Shown: positions 1 through 7,778 of the stretch, piece after piece | Layout: each line of letters begins with the position of its first letter | How positions within the stretch are numbered: the stretch's first letter is position 1 | Source: Candidatus Pelagibacter sp. | GTDB lineage: Bacteria; Pseudomonadota; Alphaproteobacteria; Pelagibacterales; Pelagibacteraceae | Length of the DNA: 8,626 nucleotides | NCBI GenBank assembly: GCA_028097645.1 | Contig: JAOHEU010000028.1 | Coordinates: 1-8,626 of the forward strand | Reading direction: 5' to 3' | Made by a program: the position numbers and the translations under genes | Notes under the pieces: model-generated | The model's input: the letters and a program-made list of their open reading frames with translations, nothing else | Told to the model about the DNA's origin: nothing | The model's database searches: none

Positions 1-2473
1 TTAAATTTTTTAAAATTTTAAATGGATTTTCATTTGAAACTTTTTTTATTGGTTCTTTTTTAAATTTTTTAATTGGATTGTATTTAAAGTAAGTTTCATC
101 ATCTTTATCAAATATTTTATAATTCATTTTTTGTAAAAGCTTTTTAAAATTATCTTTACTACAGCCTAATAAATTTAGCATTTCAGGAATAATTTTAATT
201 TCTTTACTTTCTTTTGAGTTTGGTGAATTTATAATAAGCATAAATAACCTCTCCAGGATATCAATTCTTACAAATAAAGAATCAAATTTTTCAAAGCCAC
301 ACAAAAGCATAAAATTTTTATTTTTATGTTCTTTATCATCCAAAAAATTCAAACCAAATGTAGGGGGCTGAACGTTATAATATTTTTGATGAAAATTTTT
401 CCATAATAACGTTCTTAATGATACGGCTTCAGGTTTGATTAATTGGTATAAAAACACATGATATCTTCCAAACTTTACGCCCAAGTCTCTTAAAATTTTT
501 CTCTCATTTTGACCAAGAGATTTTAGATATTCAGACACCTGCTCTCTTTTTAACACACCATTATTTTCATAAAGTTGATATGCCAAAGCTTTGATTGATG
601 AGTTTTTATCTTTAAGATTTTTTAGATCAACTAAACTTTTCAGAACTAAGTTAATTTTATCTTGTATCCATTTACTAATATATTCATTTAGTTTCTGTTT
701 TTGAATAGGCTCGATAATATCATCAACTATTAGATCAAAATGTGGATTTAAGTAATCATTACCTGGAGATAATTTCGCAATAGGAAAATTATTCCAATAA
801 ATTTTAAAATCATTATTTAATTCAATCAAACCTGTATCAACAATAGTTTGAATTCTTTTTTCTAACTCAGGCCCAATGGTCTGTCTTGCTGCTTTTTTTA
901 ATGACTTGATGTCAGTCTCCAAGGCTCCTTTTTTTAAATCTAGTGCTAATTTAAGTCCATTTATTTTACCAATAAATTGTTCATCTATTAGCACGTCGTT
1001 GTTTTCAAGTATTTTTGTTTTAAATTCCATATCTTGTTTTAGGCCTCTTGCTAGAACACTTGCTCTTTTGTCAATAAATGTTTTGGTAAGTTCTTCATGA
1101 AGTCTGTCTGAAAGTCTATCTTCTAGATGTTTTGTTTTTTCAATCCAATAGTCTTGATTTTCTGTCCAATTATTTTTATTTGAAACATAAGACCAAGTTC
1201 TAACATTTGCAATTCTATTTGATAAAGAATCTACATTTCCCTCTAATTTATCAAGCTTTATTAGCTGTAATCTCATAAATTCATCCGTAATTTGCTGTTT
1301 TCCACTACTTAAATATTTAAATACATTGCCAATTACCTCATAATGGTTGCCATATGTTTTTTTTACAAAATCTGGTATCTGACAACATTCCCATAAAAGA
1401 CTAAGCAATTTTTTATCAAAATCTAAATTTATAAGACTTTTATCTTTTAAAAAATATTTAAGAGCTTTTTCATCTTCACATTCATGAATTTTACGTAACC
1501 ATCCCATCTGGGGCTTTTCCTCTAAAGACTTAATTAAACTAAAAGGATTATTAAAATTCAAATTTGAGTTTCTCCAAAATAAAGTTCTAATTTCTTCAAA
1601 TTTGTGTCCCTCAATTAATTCCACATCTTCAGCTGTAATTTCTTTACAATCACCTGTAATTCCAAAACTTCCATCATTTAAATATCTTCCAGCTCTACCA
1701 GCGATTTGTCCTATTTCAGATAAATTTAATTTTCTTAATTTCTTTCCATCGAATTTTTTAAGGTTAGAAAAAAAAACATAATCTAAGTCCATATTTATGC
1801 CCATTCCTATAGCATCAGTTGCTACTAAAAAATCTACATCCCCCGACTGATAAAGTTCTACTTGAGAGTTTCTAGTCTTTGGACTTAATGAACCCATTAC
1901 AATTGCAGCTCCGCCTTTTTGTCGTCTAATTAATTCAGCTATTGCGTAAACTTCTTCTGCTGAAAAAGCTATTATTGCTGTTTTTCTATTAATTCTTGAA
2001 ATTTTTTTATGACCTGCGTATGATAATTTAGACAATCTCTCTCTATTTATAAACTCAATATCGCCATCTAATTTTGAAATTATATTCTTAATAGTATTTG
2101 AGCCCATCAGCATAGTAAGTTTTTCACCTCTCATGTTTAAAAGTCTATCTGTAAAAATATGACCTCTTTCATGATCTGCACACATCTGAATTTCATCAAC
2201 ACCAACAAAATCTAAATGTTTATTAATTGGCATAGATTCAACTGTGCACAAAAAGTACTTAGCATTGGTTGGAATAATTTTTTCTTCACCTGTTATTAAG
2301 GCAACTTTATCTACGCTAATTTTTTTTATTACTTTGTCATAAACTTCTCTGGCTAATAACCTTAGAGGAAAGCCAATCATACCTGACTCAAATGAGAGCA
2401 TTGTCTCAATAGCAAGGTGGGTTTTACCTGTATTAGTAGGTCCGAGAACAGCAGTAATTTTGTGTTTAGTCAT
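1..2473 (-). CDS. SUV3-like superfamily 2 helicase (partial, C-terminus cut by window edge)
   Basis: ATP-dependent helicase resembling mitochondrial SUV3, a family common in Alphaproteobacteria and presumed to unwind RNA or RNA/DNA duplexes in the cytoplasm. At least 824 codons are open from the ATG at 2473 to the left edge, with no in-frame stop and no sign of a frameshift. Visible motifs: Walker A GPTNTGKTH at residues 11-19; motif II DEIQ at 93-96; RecA2 motif VATDAIGMG at 217-225; motif VI QIAGRAGR at 256-263. Beyond about residue 300 the protein is a long, mostly helical, charged region, with a family-like segment GVKFGRYHVFLY at 665-676. The start is supported by the P-loop lying almost at the N-terminus, and by a weak Shine-Dalgarno AAAGG (2479-2483) five bases upstream. 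Alphaproteobacterial members are usually about 800-1000 residues, so little may be missing. It is divergent from the aminotransferase. The family is confident; the actual nucleic-acid substrate is not known from the sequence. Confidence 0.9.
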   Translation of the reverse strand, partial: MTKHKITAVLGPTNTGKTHLAIETMLSFESGMIGFPLRLLAREVYDKVIKKISVDKVALITGEEKIIPTNAKYFLCTVESMPINKHLDFVGVDEIQMCADHERGHIFTDRLLNMRGEKLTMLMGSNTIKNIISKLDGDIEFINRERLSKLSYAGHKKISRINRKTAIIAFSAEEVYAIAELIRRQKGGAAIVMGSLSPKTRNSQVELYQSGDVDFLVATDAIGMGINMDLDYVFFSNLKKFDGKKLRKLNLSEIGQIAGRAGRYLNDGSFGITGDCKEITAEDVELIEGHKFEEIRTLFWRNSNLNFNNPFSLIKSLEEKPQMGWLRKIHECEDEKALKYFLKDKSLINLDFDKKLLSLLWECCQIPDFVKKTYGNHYEVIGNVFKYLSSGKQQITDEFMRLQLIKLDKLEGNVDSLSNRIANVRTWSYVSNKNNWTENQDYWIEKTKHLEDRLSDRLHEELTKTFIDKRASVLARGLKQDMEFKTKILENNDVLIDEQFIGKINGLKLALDLKKGALETDIKSLKKAARQTIGPELEKRIQTIVDTGLIELNNDFKIYWNNFPIAKLSPGNDYLNPHFDLIVDDIIEPIQKQKLNEYISKWIQDKINLVLKSLVDLKNLKDKNSSIKALAYQLYENNGVLKREQVSEYLKSLGQNERKILRDLGVKFGRYHVFLYQLIKPEAVSLRTLLWKNFHQKYYNVQPPTFGLNFLDDKEHKNKNFMLLCGFEKFDSLFVRIDILERLFMLIINSPNSKESKEIKIIPEMLNLLGCSKDNFKKLLQKMNYKIFDKDDETYFKYNPIKKFKKEPIKKVSNENPFKILKNL

Positions 2474-2621
2474 TTCTACCTTTGGTGTACTTTTTTTTTA
2501 ACCTACCAGATATTGTTGGTGTTAAAGAACAAAAATAGACTAAAACATGACCGAATCGGAGGGTAAAAAGTTCTCATTTTGCTATTAACTTATCTTAGAA
2601 TACCATAATTAAGATTAATTC

Positions 2622-2627
2622 TATAAT
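2622..2627 (+). promoter_or_regulatory. Candidate -10 box for the aminotransferase gene
   Basis: A perfect TATAAT lies 19 bases before the ATG at 2647. Transcription would start near 2633-2635, giving a leader of only about a dozen bases with no Shine-Dalgarno sequence. No good -35 hexamer sits 17 bases upstream, and such hexamers are common by chance in AT-rich DNA. The rest of the 173-bp divergent region holds a short GC-rich dyad CCGAATCGG at 2551-2559 and no other clear element. Confidence 0.35.
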
Positions 2628-2646
2628 AGTTATTTAAAAATTAAAA

Positions 2647-3873
2647 ATGTTAAAAGATTTAGTTAAAGATTTAAAACCGTCATCGACTTTGCTGATAAAT
2701 GAAACCTCTCGAAAATTAGAAGAACAAGGAAAAAAAATATATAAATTTGGTTTTGGTCAATCTCCATTTAAAGTCCCTGAAGATGTAGTTATAGAGCTTA
2801 AAGATAATGCGCACCAAAATAAATATTTGCCAATGCAAGGTCTTTCTGAATTAAGAAATGCTGTTGCAAAATACACATCTAAAAAAAAAAATTATGATTA
2901 TAAATCTGAAAATGTAATTATCGGACCTGGTTCAAAAGAGCTAATGTTTTTATTACATGTTATATTTGATGGAGAAATAATATTACCTGCTCCTAGTTGG
3001 GTTTCTTATGCTCCTCAGGCAATATTAGGCAGAAATAAAGTACAGATATTACAAACGAAACGGGAAAATAATTGGTTTCCAACTGCTTCAGAAATTGAAG
3101 AAATTGTCTTAAAAGATAAAAATAAGAATTATTTATTATTCTTAAATTCACCAAATAATCCATCTGGTCAAATTTGTGAAAATTTAGAGGAAATAGCCGT
3201 TATTGCTAAAAAATATAATCTAATTATTTTGTCTGATGAAATATATTCCGAGTTAAGTTTTATGGATAATTATCAATCCATCTCTAATTTTTGTCCTGAA
3301 AAAACAATTATTAGTACAGGATTAAGTAAATGGTGTGGAGCTGGGGGATGGAGATTAGGTTATTTTTTAGTACCAGACTCGTTAAATGAAATTAAGAATA
3401 CGATTAATGTACTGGCAAGTGAAACATTTTCGGCTGTTAGCGCACCCATTCAATATGCTGCAATTAAAGCATATGAACACGATCATTCAAATTATATTAA
3501 TAAATCAAAAAATATTTTGAGTGCAATTGGCAACTATGTTTATGAAAATTTAAAATCAAATAAAGTTCTTATTAATAAACCTCAAGGAGGTTTTTATTTA
3601 ATGCCAGAGTTTTTAAATAAAAAATTTAATTCATCATCAGAAATGTGTGACAGTATATTAAACGATACAGGTGTTGCATTGTTACCAGGATCTGATTTTG
3701 GCTTTGAACAAAAAAAAATGTTAGCAAGATTAAGTTTTACTGATTTTGATGGTCAAGAATTTATGAACAAAATCGAAGATAATCAAAAGATTGAAAAGGA
3801 CCATATAGTAAACTTTGCACCAAAAATTATTGAGGGTGTAGATAAGTTAAAAAAATGGTCAGTATCAATATAA
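2647..3873 (+). CDS. Class I/II pyridoxal-phosphate-dependent aminotransferase
   Basis: A fold-type I aminotransferase of the aspartate/aromatic/alanine group, 408 residues, cytoplasmic. It would transfer an amino group between an amino acid and a 2-oxo acid. Active-site landmarks are all present: substrate-loop region GFGQSPF near residue 35; SPNNPSG with Asn171 for cofactor contact; SDEIY with Asp197 (pyridine nitrogen) and Tyr200; SKWCGAGGWRLGY with Schiff-base Lys228 and phosphate-binding Arg236; and LARLSF with Arg361, the usual substrate carboxylate ligand. Length is normal for the family. The start has no Shine-Dalgarno and relies on a very short leader. An 11-A run at 2881-2891 sits inside the gene without breaking the frame. 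A TAXI binding protein follows after 72 bp in the same direction, so the enzyme might act on the imported solute; this is inference from position. Substrate specificity cannot be read from the sequence. Confidence 0.93.
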   Translation: MLKDLVKDLKPSSTLLINETSRKLEEQGKKIYKFGFGQSPFKVPEDVVIELKDNAHQNKYLPMQGLSELRNAVAKYTSKKKNYDYKSENVIIGPGSKELMFLLHVIFDGEIILPAPSWVSYAPQAILGRNKVQILQTKRENNWFPTASEIEEIVLKDKNKNYLLFLNSPNNPSGQICENLEEIAVIAKKYNLIILSDEIYSELSFMDNYQSISNFCPEKTIISTGLSKWCGAGGWRLGYFLVPDSLNEIKNTINVLASETFSAVSAPIQYAAIKAYEHDHSNYINKSKNILSAIGNYVYENLKSNKVLINKPQGGFYLMPEFLNKKFNSSSEMCDSILNDTGVALLPGSDFGFEQKKMLARLSFTDFDGQEFMNKIEDNQKIEKDHIVNFAPKIIEGVDKLKKWSVSI

Positions 3874-3910
3874 AATCTCACTATACATACCCAGCCAATT
3901 GTTGTTAAAA

Positions 3911-3923
3911 TTAACTTATAAAA
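3911..3923 (+). promoter_or_regulatory. Promoter-like motif upstream of the TAXI binding protein
   Basis: TTAACTTATAAAA, containing the -10-like hexamer TATAAA at 3917-3922, is placed 23-35 bases before the ATG at 3946. The same 13 bases recur at 8012-8024 upstream of the thiolase, and the first nine recur at 2585-2593 upstream of the aminotransferase. The position suits a transcription start near 3929, which would include the Shine-Dalgarno. No convincing -35 box is seen at 17 bp spacing. Confidence 0.35.
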
Positions 3924-3933
3924 ATAACGATAT

Positions 3934-3940
3934 AGGGGGA
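3934..3940 (+). promoter_or_regulatory. Strong Shine-Dalgarno of the TAXI binding protein
   Basis: AGGGGGA lies five bases before the ATG at 3946. It is the strongest ribosome-binding site among the annotated starts; the aminotransferase, permease and thiolase have no clear one. This fits high expression of a periplasmic binding protein and supports this start. Confidence 0.7.
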
Positions 3941-3945
3941 TAAAA

Positions 3946-4950
3946 ATGAAAAAAATAATTACATCTCTATCTAGTGCTTTACTGATATTAGCTGCATCTT
4001 TGTCATTAACTAGTGTTGCAAAATCAGCAGAGTTTTTCACGATAGGAACTGGTGGACCTACTGGAGTTTATTTCCAAACAGGTAACGCTATTTGTAAGAT
4101 GTTACATAAATCTGCAATCGCTAAAGAACACGGAAGAAAAAAGGGTATAGACAAAGCCTACAGATGTACAGCACCTTCAACAGGTGGATCAAATTATAAT
4201 ATTGGTCAAATCGCTGCTGGTGAGTTTCAATTTGGTGTTGCACAATCAGATTGGCAGTATCATGCTGTAAATGGATCAAGCAAATGGGAAGGAAAACAGT
4301 ACAAAGGTTTAAGAGCTGTATTTTCCGTTCACAACGAACCTTTTCAAATTTGGGCAAGAAAAAAAGCAAAAATAAAAGATTTTGCTGGTCTAAAAGGAAA
4401 AGTTGTTAACATCGGTAATCCTGGTTCTGGACAAAGAGGAACTATGGAAGAGTTAATGAAAGCAAAAGGTGTTGATAACAGTTTCTTTAAATCAACAACT
4501 GAATTAACTTCATCTGAACAGGTGAAGGCTTTGTGTGATGGCAAAATAGATGCTTTTGGTTATTCTGTTGGGTTTCCAAATGGAGCAATGGAACAAGCAG
4601 CAACTTGTGCTGCTAAAGCTTCACCTATCAATTTAACTGGATCTGAAGTTCAAGGATTAATCGATGGTGCAGATTACTATGCTAAAGCTGTAATTCCAGC
4701 TGGTACTTACACGGGACAAAAAAAAGATGCCACTACTTTTGGTGTAAAAGCTACTGTTGTAACTAGCAATATGGTTGAGTCTGATCTTGTTTACTTAGTA
4801 GTTAAAGCAGTATTTGAAAATTTTGATGATTTCAAAAAACAACATCCTGCTTTTTCTTCACTTAAAAAAGAAGACATGATTGCTGACGGTTTATCAGCTC
4901 CTTTACATGAAGGTGCTAAAAGATATTATAAAGAAGCTGGATTAATGTAA
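3946..4950 (+). CDS. TAXI-family TRAP transporter solute-binding protein
   Basis: Periplasmic substrate-binding subunit of a TRAP transporter, TAXI type (TRAP-associated extracytoplasmic immunogenic protein), 334 residues. An N-terminal Sec signal peptide is clear: MKK, then a hydrophobic core to about residue 24, with cleavage probable between residues 25 and 28. The mature domain opens with FTIGTGGPTGVYF (31-43). Family-typical stretches are STGGSNYN (78-85), GVAQSDWQ (97-104) and NIGNPGSGQRGT (155-166). Four cysteines at 50, 74, 197 and 221 fall in two pairs with identical 24-residue spacing, suggesting periplasmic disulfides (inference). It should capture a solute and deliver it to the fused permease encoded 74 bp downstream. 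TAXI proteins are linked to carboxylates such as glutamate or 2-oxo acids, but the ligand here is unknown. A strong Shine-Dalgarno and a following terminator point to high, separate expression. Family confident; substrate open. Confidence 0.95.
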   Translation: MKKIITSLSSALLILAASLSLTSVAKSAEFFTIGTGGPTGVYFQTGNAICKMLHKSAIAKEHGRKKGIDKAYRCTAPSTGGSNYNIGQIAAGEFQFGVAQSDWQYHAVNGSSKWEGKQYKGLRAVFSVHNEPFQIWARKKAKIKDFAGLKGKVVNIGNPGSGQRGTMEELMKAKGVDNSFFKSTTELTSSEQVKALCDGKIDAFGYSVGFPNGAMEQAATCAAKASPINLTGSEVQGLIDGADYYAKAVIPAGTYTGQKKDATTFGVKATVVTSNMVESDLVYLVVKAVFENFDDFKKQHPAFSSLKKEDMIADGLSAPLHEGAKRYYKEAGLM

Positions 4951-4970
4951 TCCAAAATCTTAATTAAATT

Positions 4971-5002
4971 AAAAGGCCTGATTTTAATCGGGCCTTTTTT
5001 TT
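4971..5002 (+). terminator. Rho-independent terminator between TRAP binding protein and permease
   Basis: A 12-bp stem with left arm 4971-4982 and right arm 4987-4998, four-base loop TTTA (4983-4986), GGCC core and a single T-G wobble. The arms begin and end in A and T runs, and eight Ts occupy 4995-5002. It starts 21 bases after the binding-protein stop and ends 22 bases before the permease ATG. It therefore sits inside the transport operon and likely acts as a partial terminator or 3' mRNA stabiliser. Confidence 0.88.
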
Positions 5003-5024
5003 ATAATAAGGTATCATATTTATT

Positions 5025-7346
5025 ATGAGTCAAAGCTTTCGTGAAAAAGTTAAAGATAAAATCAATGAAGATTTGTCTCCTACAAAAAATCTTACAGGTA
5101 TACATTTAAAAATTGTTGCAGCAATCGCAATTATTTGGTCATTATTTCAACTATGGTATGCATCTCCATTTCCTTTTATTTTTAACTTTGGAATGTTCAA
5201 AGGATTACCTGCAAGAGCAATTCATTTGGGTTTTGCATTAACTTTAGCATTTTTAATTTATCCATTTGCTAAAGGAAAAAAAATTTCTGTATTTGATATT
5301 TTAATTAGTTTTGTAGGTGCTTTTTCATGTTTTTATATATATTTCTTTTATGATCAATTAGTGGATAGAGGTGGGGTTCTTTTAAGTATCTCAATAGGAA
5401 ATAATTTTGATTTACCGATCGAGCTAATTATTGGTAGTCTAGGTATTTTAATTTTGCTTGAAGCTACAAGAAGAGCAATAGGTTTACCATTGGTAATCAT
5501 TGCGATATGTTTTCTTTTATTTTCATATTTTGGCAGATATGCACCTGAAATAATATCTCATGGTGGACTTTCACTAAATAGATTAGTTGGTTTTCAATGG
5601 CTGGATCAAGAAGCTATATTTGGAATTCCAATAGGAGTTTCTGTAGATTTTATTTTTTTATTTGTATTATTTGGTGCTCTTCTTGAAACAGCAGGTGGTG
5701 GAAAATATTTCTTAGACTTAGCTTTTGCTATGGTTGGCAAAATGAGAGGAGGACCAGCAAAAGCTGCAATTCTTGGTTCTGGAATGACTGGTTTAATATC
5801 AGGGTCCTCGATTGCAAACACTGTTACTACTGGAACGTTTACAATTCCAATCATGAAAAAAACTGGATTTTCAAAAGAAAAAGCAGGAGCTATAGAAGTT
5901 TCTTCTTCTGTTAATGGTCAAATTATGCCACCCGTTATGGGTGCTGCGGCCTTTGTTATGGCAAGTTTTATAGGTGTTACTTATTTTGAAGTTGTTAAAC
6001 ATGCATTTTTGCCAGCAATAATTTCCTATATTGCACTTTTTTATATATCTCATCTTGAAGCTTTAAAATTAAACCTCAAAGGTATGGAAGATGCTGATGT
6101 TCCAAATCTAAAAAAAACATTTTTATCAGGGCTTCATTTCTTAATCCCAATTTTTGTTTTAATTTATATGTTAGTTTATTTAAGGTTCACCGCGTCTTAC
6201 TCTATTTTTTACGCAACTGTTTCTTTGATTTTAGTTAATTTAGTTTATTTACTGATCAAAAATTCGTTTTCTAGAGATGCTCTCAAAATATGGTTTAATC
6301 AAACTATCGTTGGATTTGAAAAAGGTGCATTAAACATGGTTGGTGTTGGAATAGCTATAGCAACAGCTGGAATAATAGTTGGGGCTGTAGGATCAACAGG
6401 ACTAAGTACAAATTTAATTATAGTCATAGAGTCTATTGCTAAAGATAATGTAACAATATTATTATTTTTGACGATAATATTATGTTTATTATTAGGAATG
6501 GGATTACCAACAACTGCAAATTATGTAGTCGTTGCTTCATTAATGGCAACAGTTTTAGTAGATGTTGGTAATGCATCAGGATTTATTTTTCCATTGATAG
6601 CGGTTCATTTGTTCGTTTTTTATTTTGGGTTAATGGCTGATGTTACTCCACCAGTAGGGTTGGCCTCATATGCAGCAGCAGCGATTTCTGGAGGTGATCC
6701 ACTTAAAACAGGGCTACAAGCTTTTTGGTACAGTTTAAGAACTGGCATACTTCCAATTGTTTTTTTATTCAATCACGAACTACTTTTAATTGGGATAGAA
6801 AATATTTGGCATGCATTGGTTGTCATAATAACTTCTTTGGCAGGAATACTGGTATTTACATCAGCAACTCAAGGTTGGTTTATAAATAAATTAAAATGGT
6901 ATGAGATTATTGTTTTTTTGATAATATCTATTTCATTACTTTCACCAGAATTCGTCCTTAACAAATTTTATCCAAAATATAATTACCAAGATATTAACAA
7001 TATTAATTCTGTTATTTTAGATCCAAAAAAAGAAGTACGTTTTAAAGTCACCAGACCGAGTCTTTATGGTGATAGATATAAGCTATTCGTGATTGATAAA
7101 AATACTTTTGAAGAAGAATATAATCTAGAAGATTATGGAATTAATTTAGTTAAAGAAAATAACAAAATTATTGTTGATAATTTAAAATGGAATGGCCAAG
7201 CTAAAAAAAGTGGCTTTGAAATGGGTGATTACATAAGTGAATTCAAGATTGAAAATTCAAATAGGCCTAACAAGTTATTTGTTTATCCAATAGCTATTTT
7301 ATTTTTATTAATTTTTGGATACTTGAATTATATAAGAAAAGAATAA
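5025..7346 (+). CDS. Fused TRAP transporter permease (DctQ-DctM fusion) with C-terminal DUF3394-type domain
   Basis: Inner-membrane permease of a TAXI-TRAP system, 773 residues, driving solute uptake with an ion gradient. Residues about 25-165 form the small, DctQ-like four-helix part ending in LEATRRAIGLP. Residues about 185-640 form the DctM-like large subunit with its two related halves. The first carries GSGMTGLISGSSIAN (251-265) and PPVMG (302-306). The second carries GMGLPTTAN (491-499) and DVTPPVGLA (539-547). From about 650 a soluble region follows, including AKKSGFEMGDYISEF, and a last hydrophobic helix ends in basic residues. This matches the DUF3394 extension known on many 4TM/12TM TRAP fusions and looks PDZ-like. 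The start has no good Shine-Dalgarno; AAGG at 5008-5011 is too far away. A TATAAT at 5002-5007, just after the terminator, could serve a separate promoter. The stop abuts the convergent thioesterase gene. Family confident, substrate unknown. Confidence 0.95.
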   Translation: MSQSFREKVKDKINEDLSPTKNLTGIHLKIVAAIAIIWSLFQLWYASPFPFIFNFGMFKGLPARAIHLGFALTLAFLIYPFAKGKKISVFDILISFVGAFSCFYIYFFYDQLVDRGGVLLSISIGNNFDLPIELIIGSLGILILLEATRRAIGLPLVIIAICFLLFSYFGRYAPEIISHGGLSLNRLVGFQWLDQEAIFGIPIGVSVDFIFLFVLFGALLETAGGGKYFLDLAFAMVGKMRGGPAKAAILGSGMTGLISGSSIANTVTTGTFTIPIMKKTGFSKEKAGAIEVSSSVNGQIMPPVMGAAAFVMASFIGVTYFEVVKHAFLPAIISYIALFYISHLEALKLNLKGMEDADVPNLKKTFLSGLHFLIPIFVLIYMLVYLRFTASYSIFYATVSLILVNLVYLLIKNSFSRDALKIWFNQTIVGFEKGALNMVGVGIAIATAGIIVGAVGSTGLSTNLIIVIESIAKDNVTILLFLTIILCLLLGMGLPTTANYVVVASLMATVLVDVGNASGFIFPLIAVHLFVFYFGLMADVTPPVGLASYAAAAISGGDPLKTGLQAFWYSLRTGILPIVFLFNHELLLIGIENIWHALVVIITSLAGILVFTSATQGWFINKLKWYEIIVFLIISISLLSPEFVLNKFYPKYNYQDINNINSVILDPKKEVRFKVTRPSLYGDRYKLFVIDKNTFEEEYNLEDYGINLVKENNKIIVDNLKWNGQAKKSGFEMGDYISEFKIENSNRPNKLFVYPIAILFLLIFGYLNYIRKE

Positions 7347-7772
7347 TTAACCACCTGGGCCTAAGTTTGAAGGTTTAACTTTTAAAATTTTCCAAACACC
7401 TGAAGCTGAGGTAATAATTTTGTTATTACATCTCAATTCACAAAATAAAAATATAAGTGTGTTTGTTTTTTTAAGTATTTTAGTAAATCCTGTTATTTCA
7501 TCACCTGCTCTAGATGCTCCAATAAACTTTAAATCTAATGAGATTGTAACACATGCTGAATTACCGCTAGCTCTATGAGCAGCAGTTCCTGCTCCAGCAT
7601 CAATTAATGCTGACAAATAACCCCCATGAGTTATGTTAGCAGCATTTAAATGATTTTCATTAATTGTTGATTTAAATTCATACTCAGTTTCGGACACTGT
7701 TCTAAATAAAACACCCCCATTGTGTTTCATAAATCCAGGTTTAATACTTATTTGTTCGAACTCTTCGCTCAT
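7347..7772 (-). CDS. PaaI-type hotdog-fold thioesterase
   Basis: A 141-residue single-domain hotdog protein, probably hydrolysing an acyl-CoA or aryl-CoA thioester in the cytoplasm. The diagnostic stretch is Asn43 followed by HGGYLSALIDAGAG (49-62), where HGG and Asp58 lie on the central helix of PaaI-like thioesterases. The later SLDLKFIGASRAGDEI segment fits the strands lining the CoA site. Length is typical. The ATG at 7772 is only six bases after the stop of a 32-residue ORF on the same strand, so the two are probably translated from one mRNA; no Shine-Dalgarno is visible for this start. The stop codon directly abuts the stop of the TRAP permease, with no bases between and no hairpin terminator. 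The acyl substrate cannot be told from sequence. Confidence 0.88.
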   Translation of the reverse strand: MSEEFEQISIKPGFMKHNGGVLFRTVSETEYEFKSTINENHLNAANITHGGYLSALIDAGAGTAAHRASGNSACVTISLDLKFIGASRAGDEITGFTKILKKTNTLIFLFCELRCNNKIITSASGVWKILKVKPSNLGPGG

Positions 7773-7778
7773 ATTTTT

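Noticed and set aside
876..1100. Plus-strand ORF of 74 codons
   Set aside because: It lies wholly inside the continuous helicase reading frame on the other strand, with no recognisable domain and no ribosome site; it is a shadow ORF.
3874..3945. Riboswitch upstream of the TAXI gene
   Set aside because: The gap is only 72 bases, mostly unstructured A/T, with no hairpin series and room only for a promoter and Shine-Dalgarno.
3783..4040. Minus-strand ORF of 85 codons across the aminotransferase/TAXI junction
   Set aside because: It overlaps two well-supported genes and covers the TAXI signal peptide and Shine-Dalgarno; no family signature is visible.
4121..4544. Two minus-strand ORFs inside the TAXI gene
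   Set aside because: Antisense shadows of a confident coding sequence, with no independent start signals.
5606..6053. Two minus-strand ORFs inside the TRAP permease
   Set aside because: Antisense to conserved permease motifs; compositional shadows.
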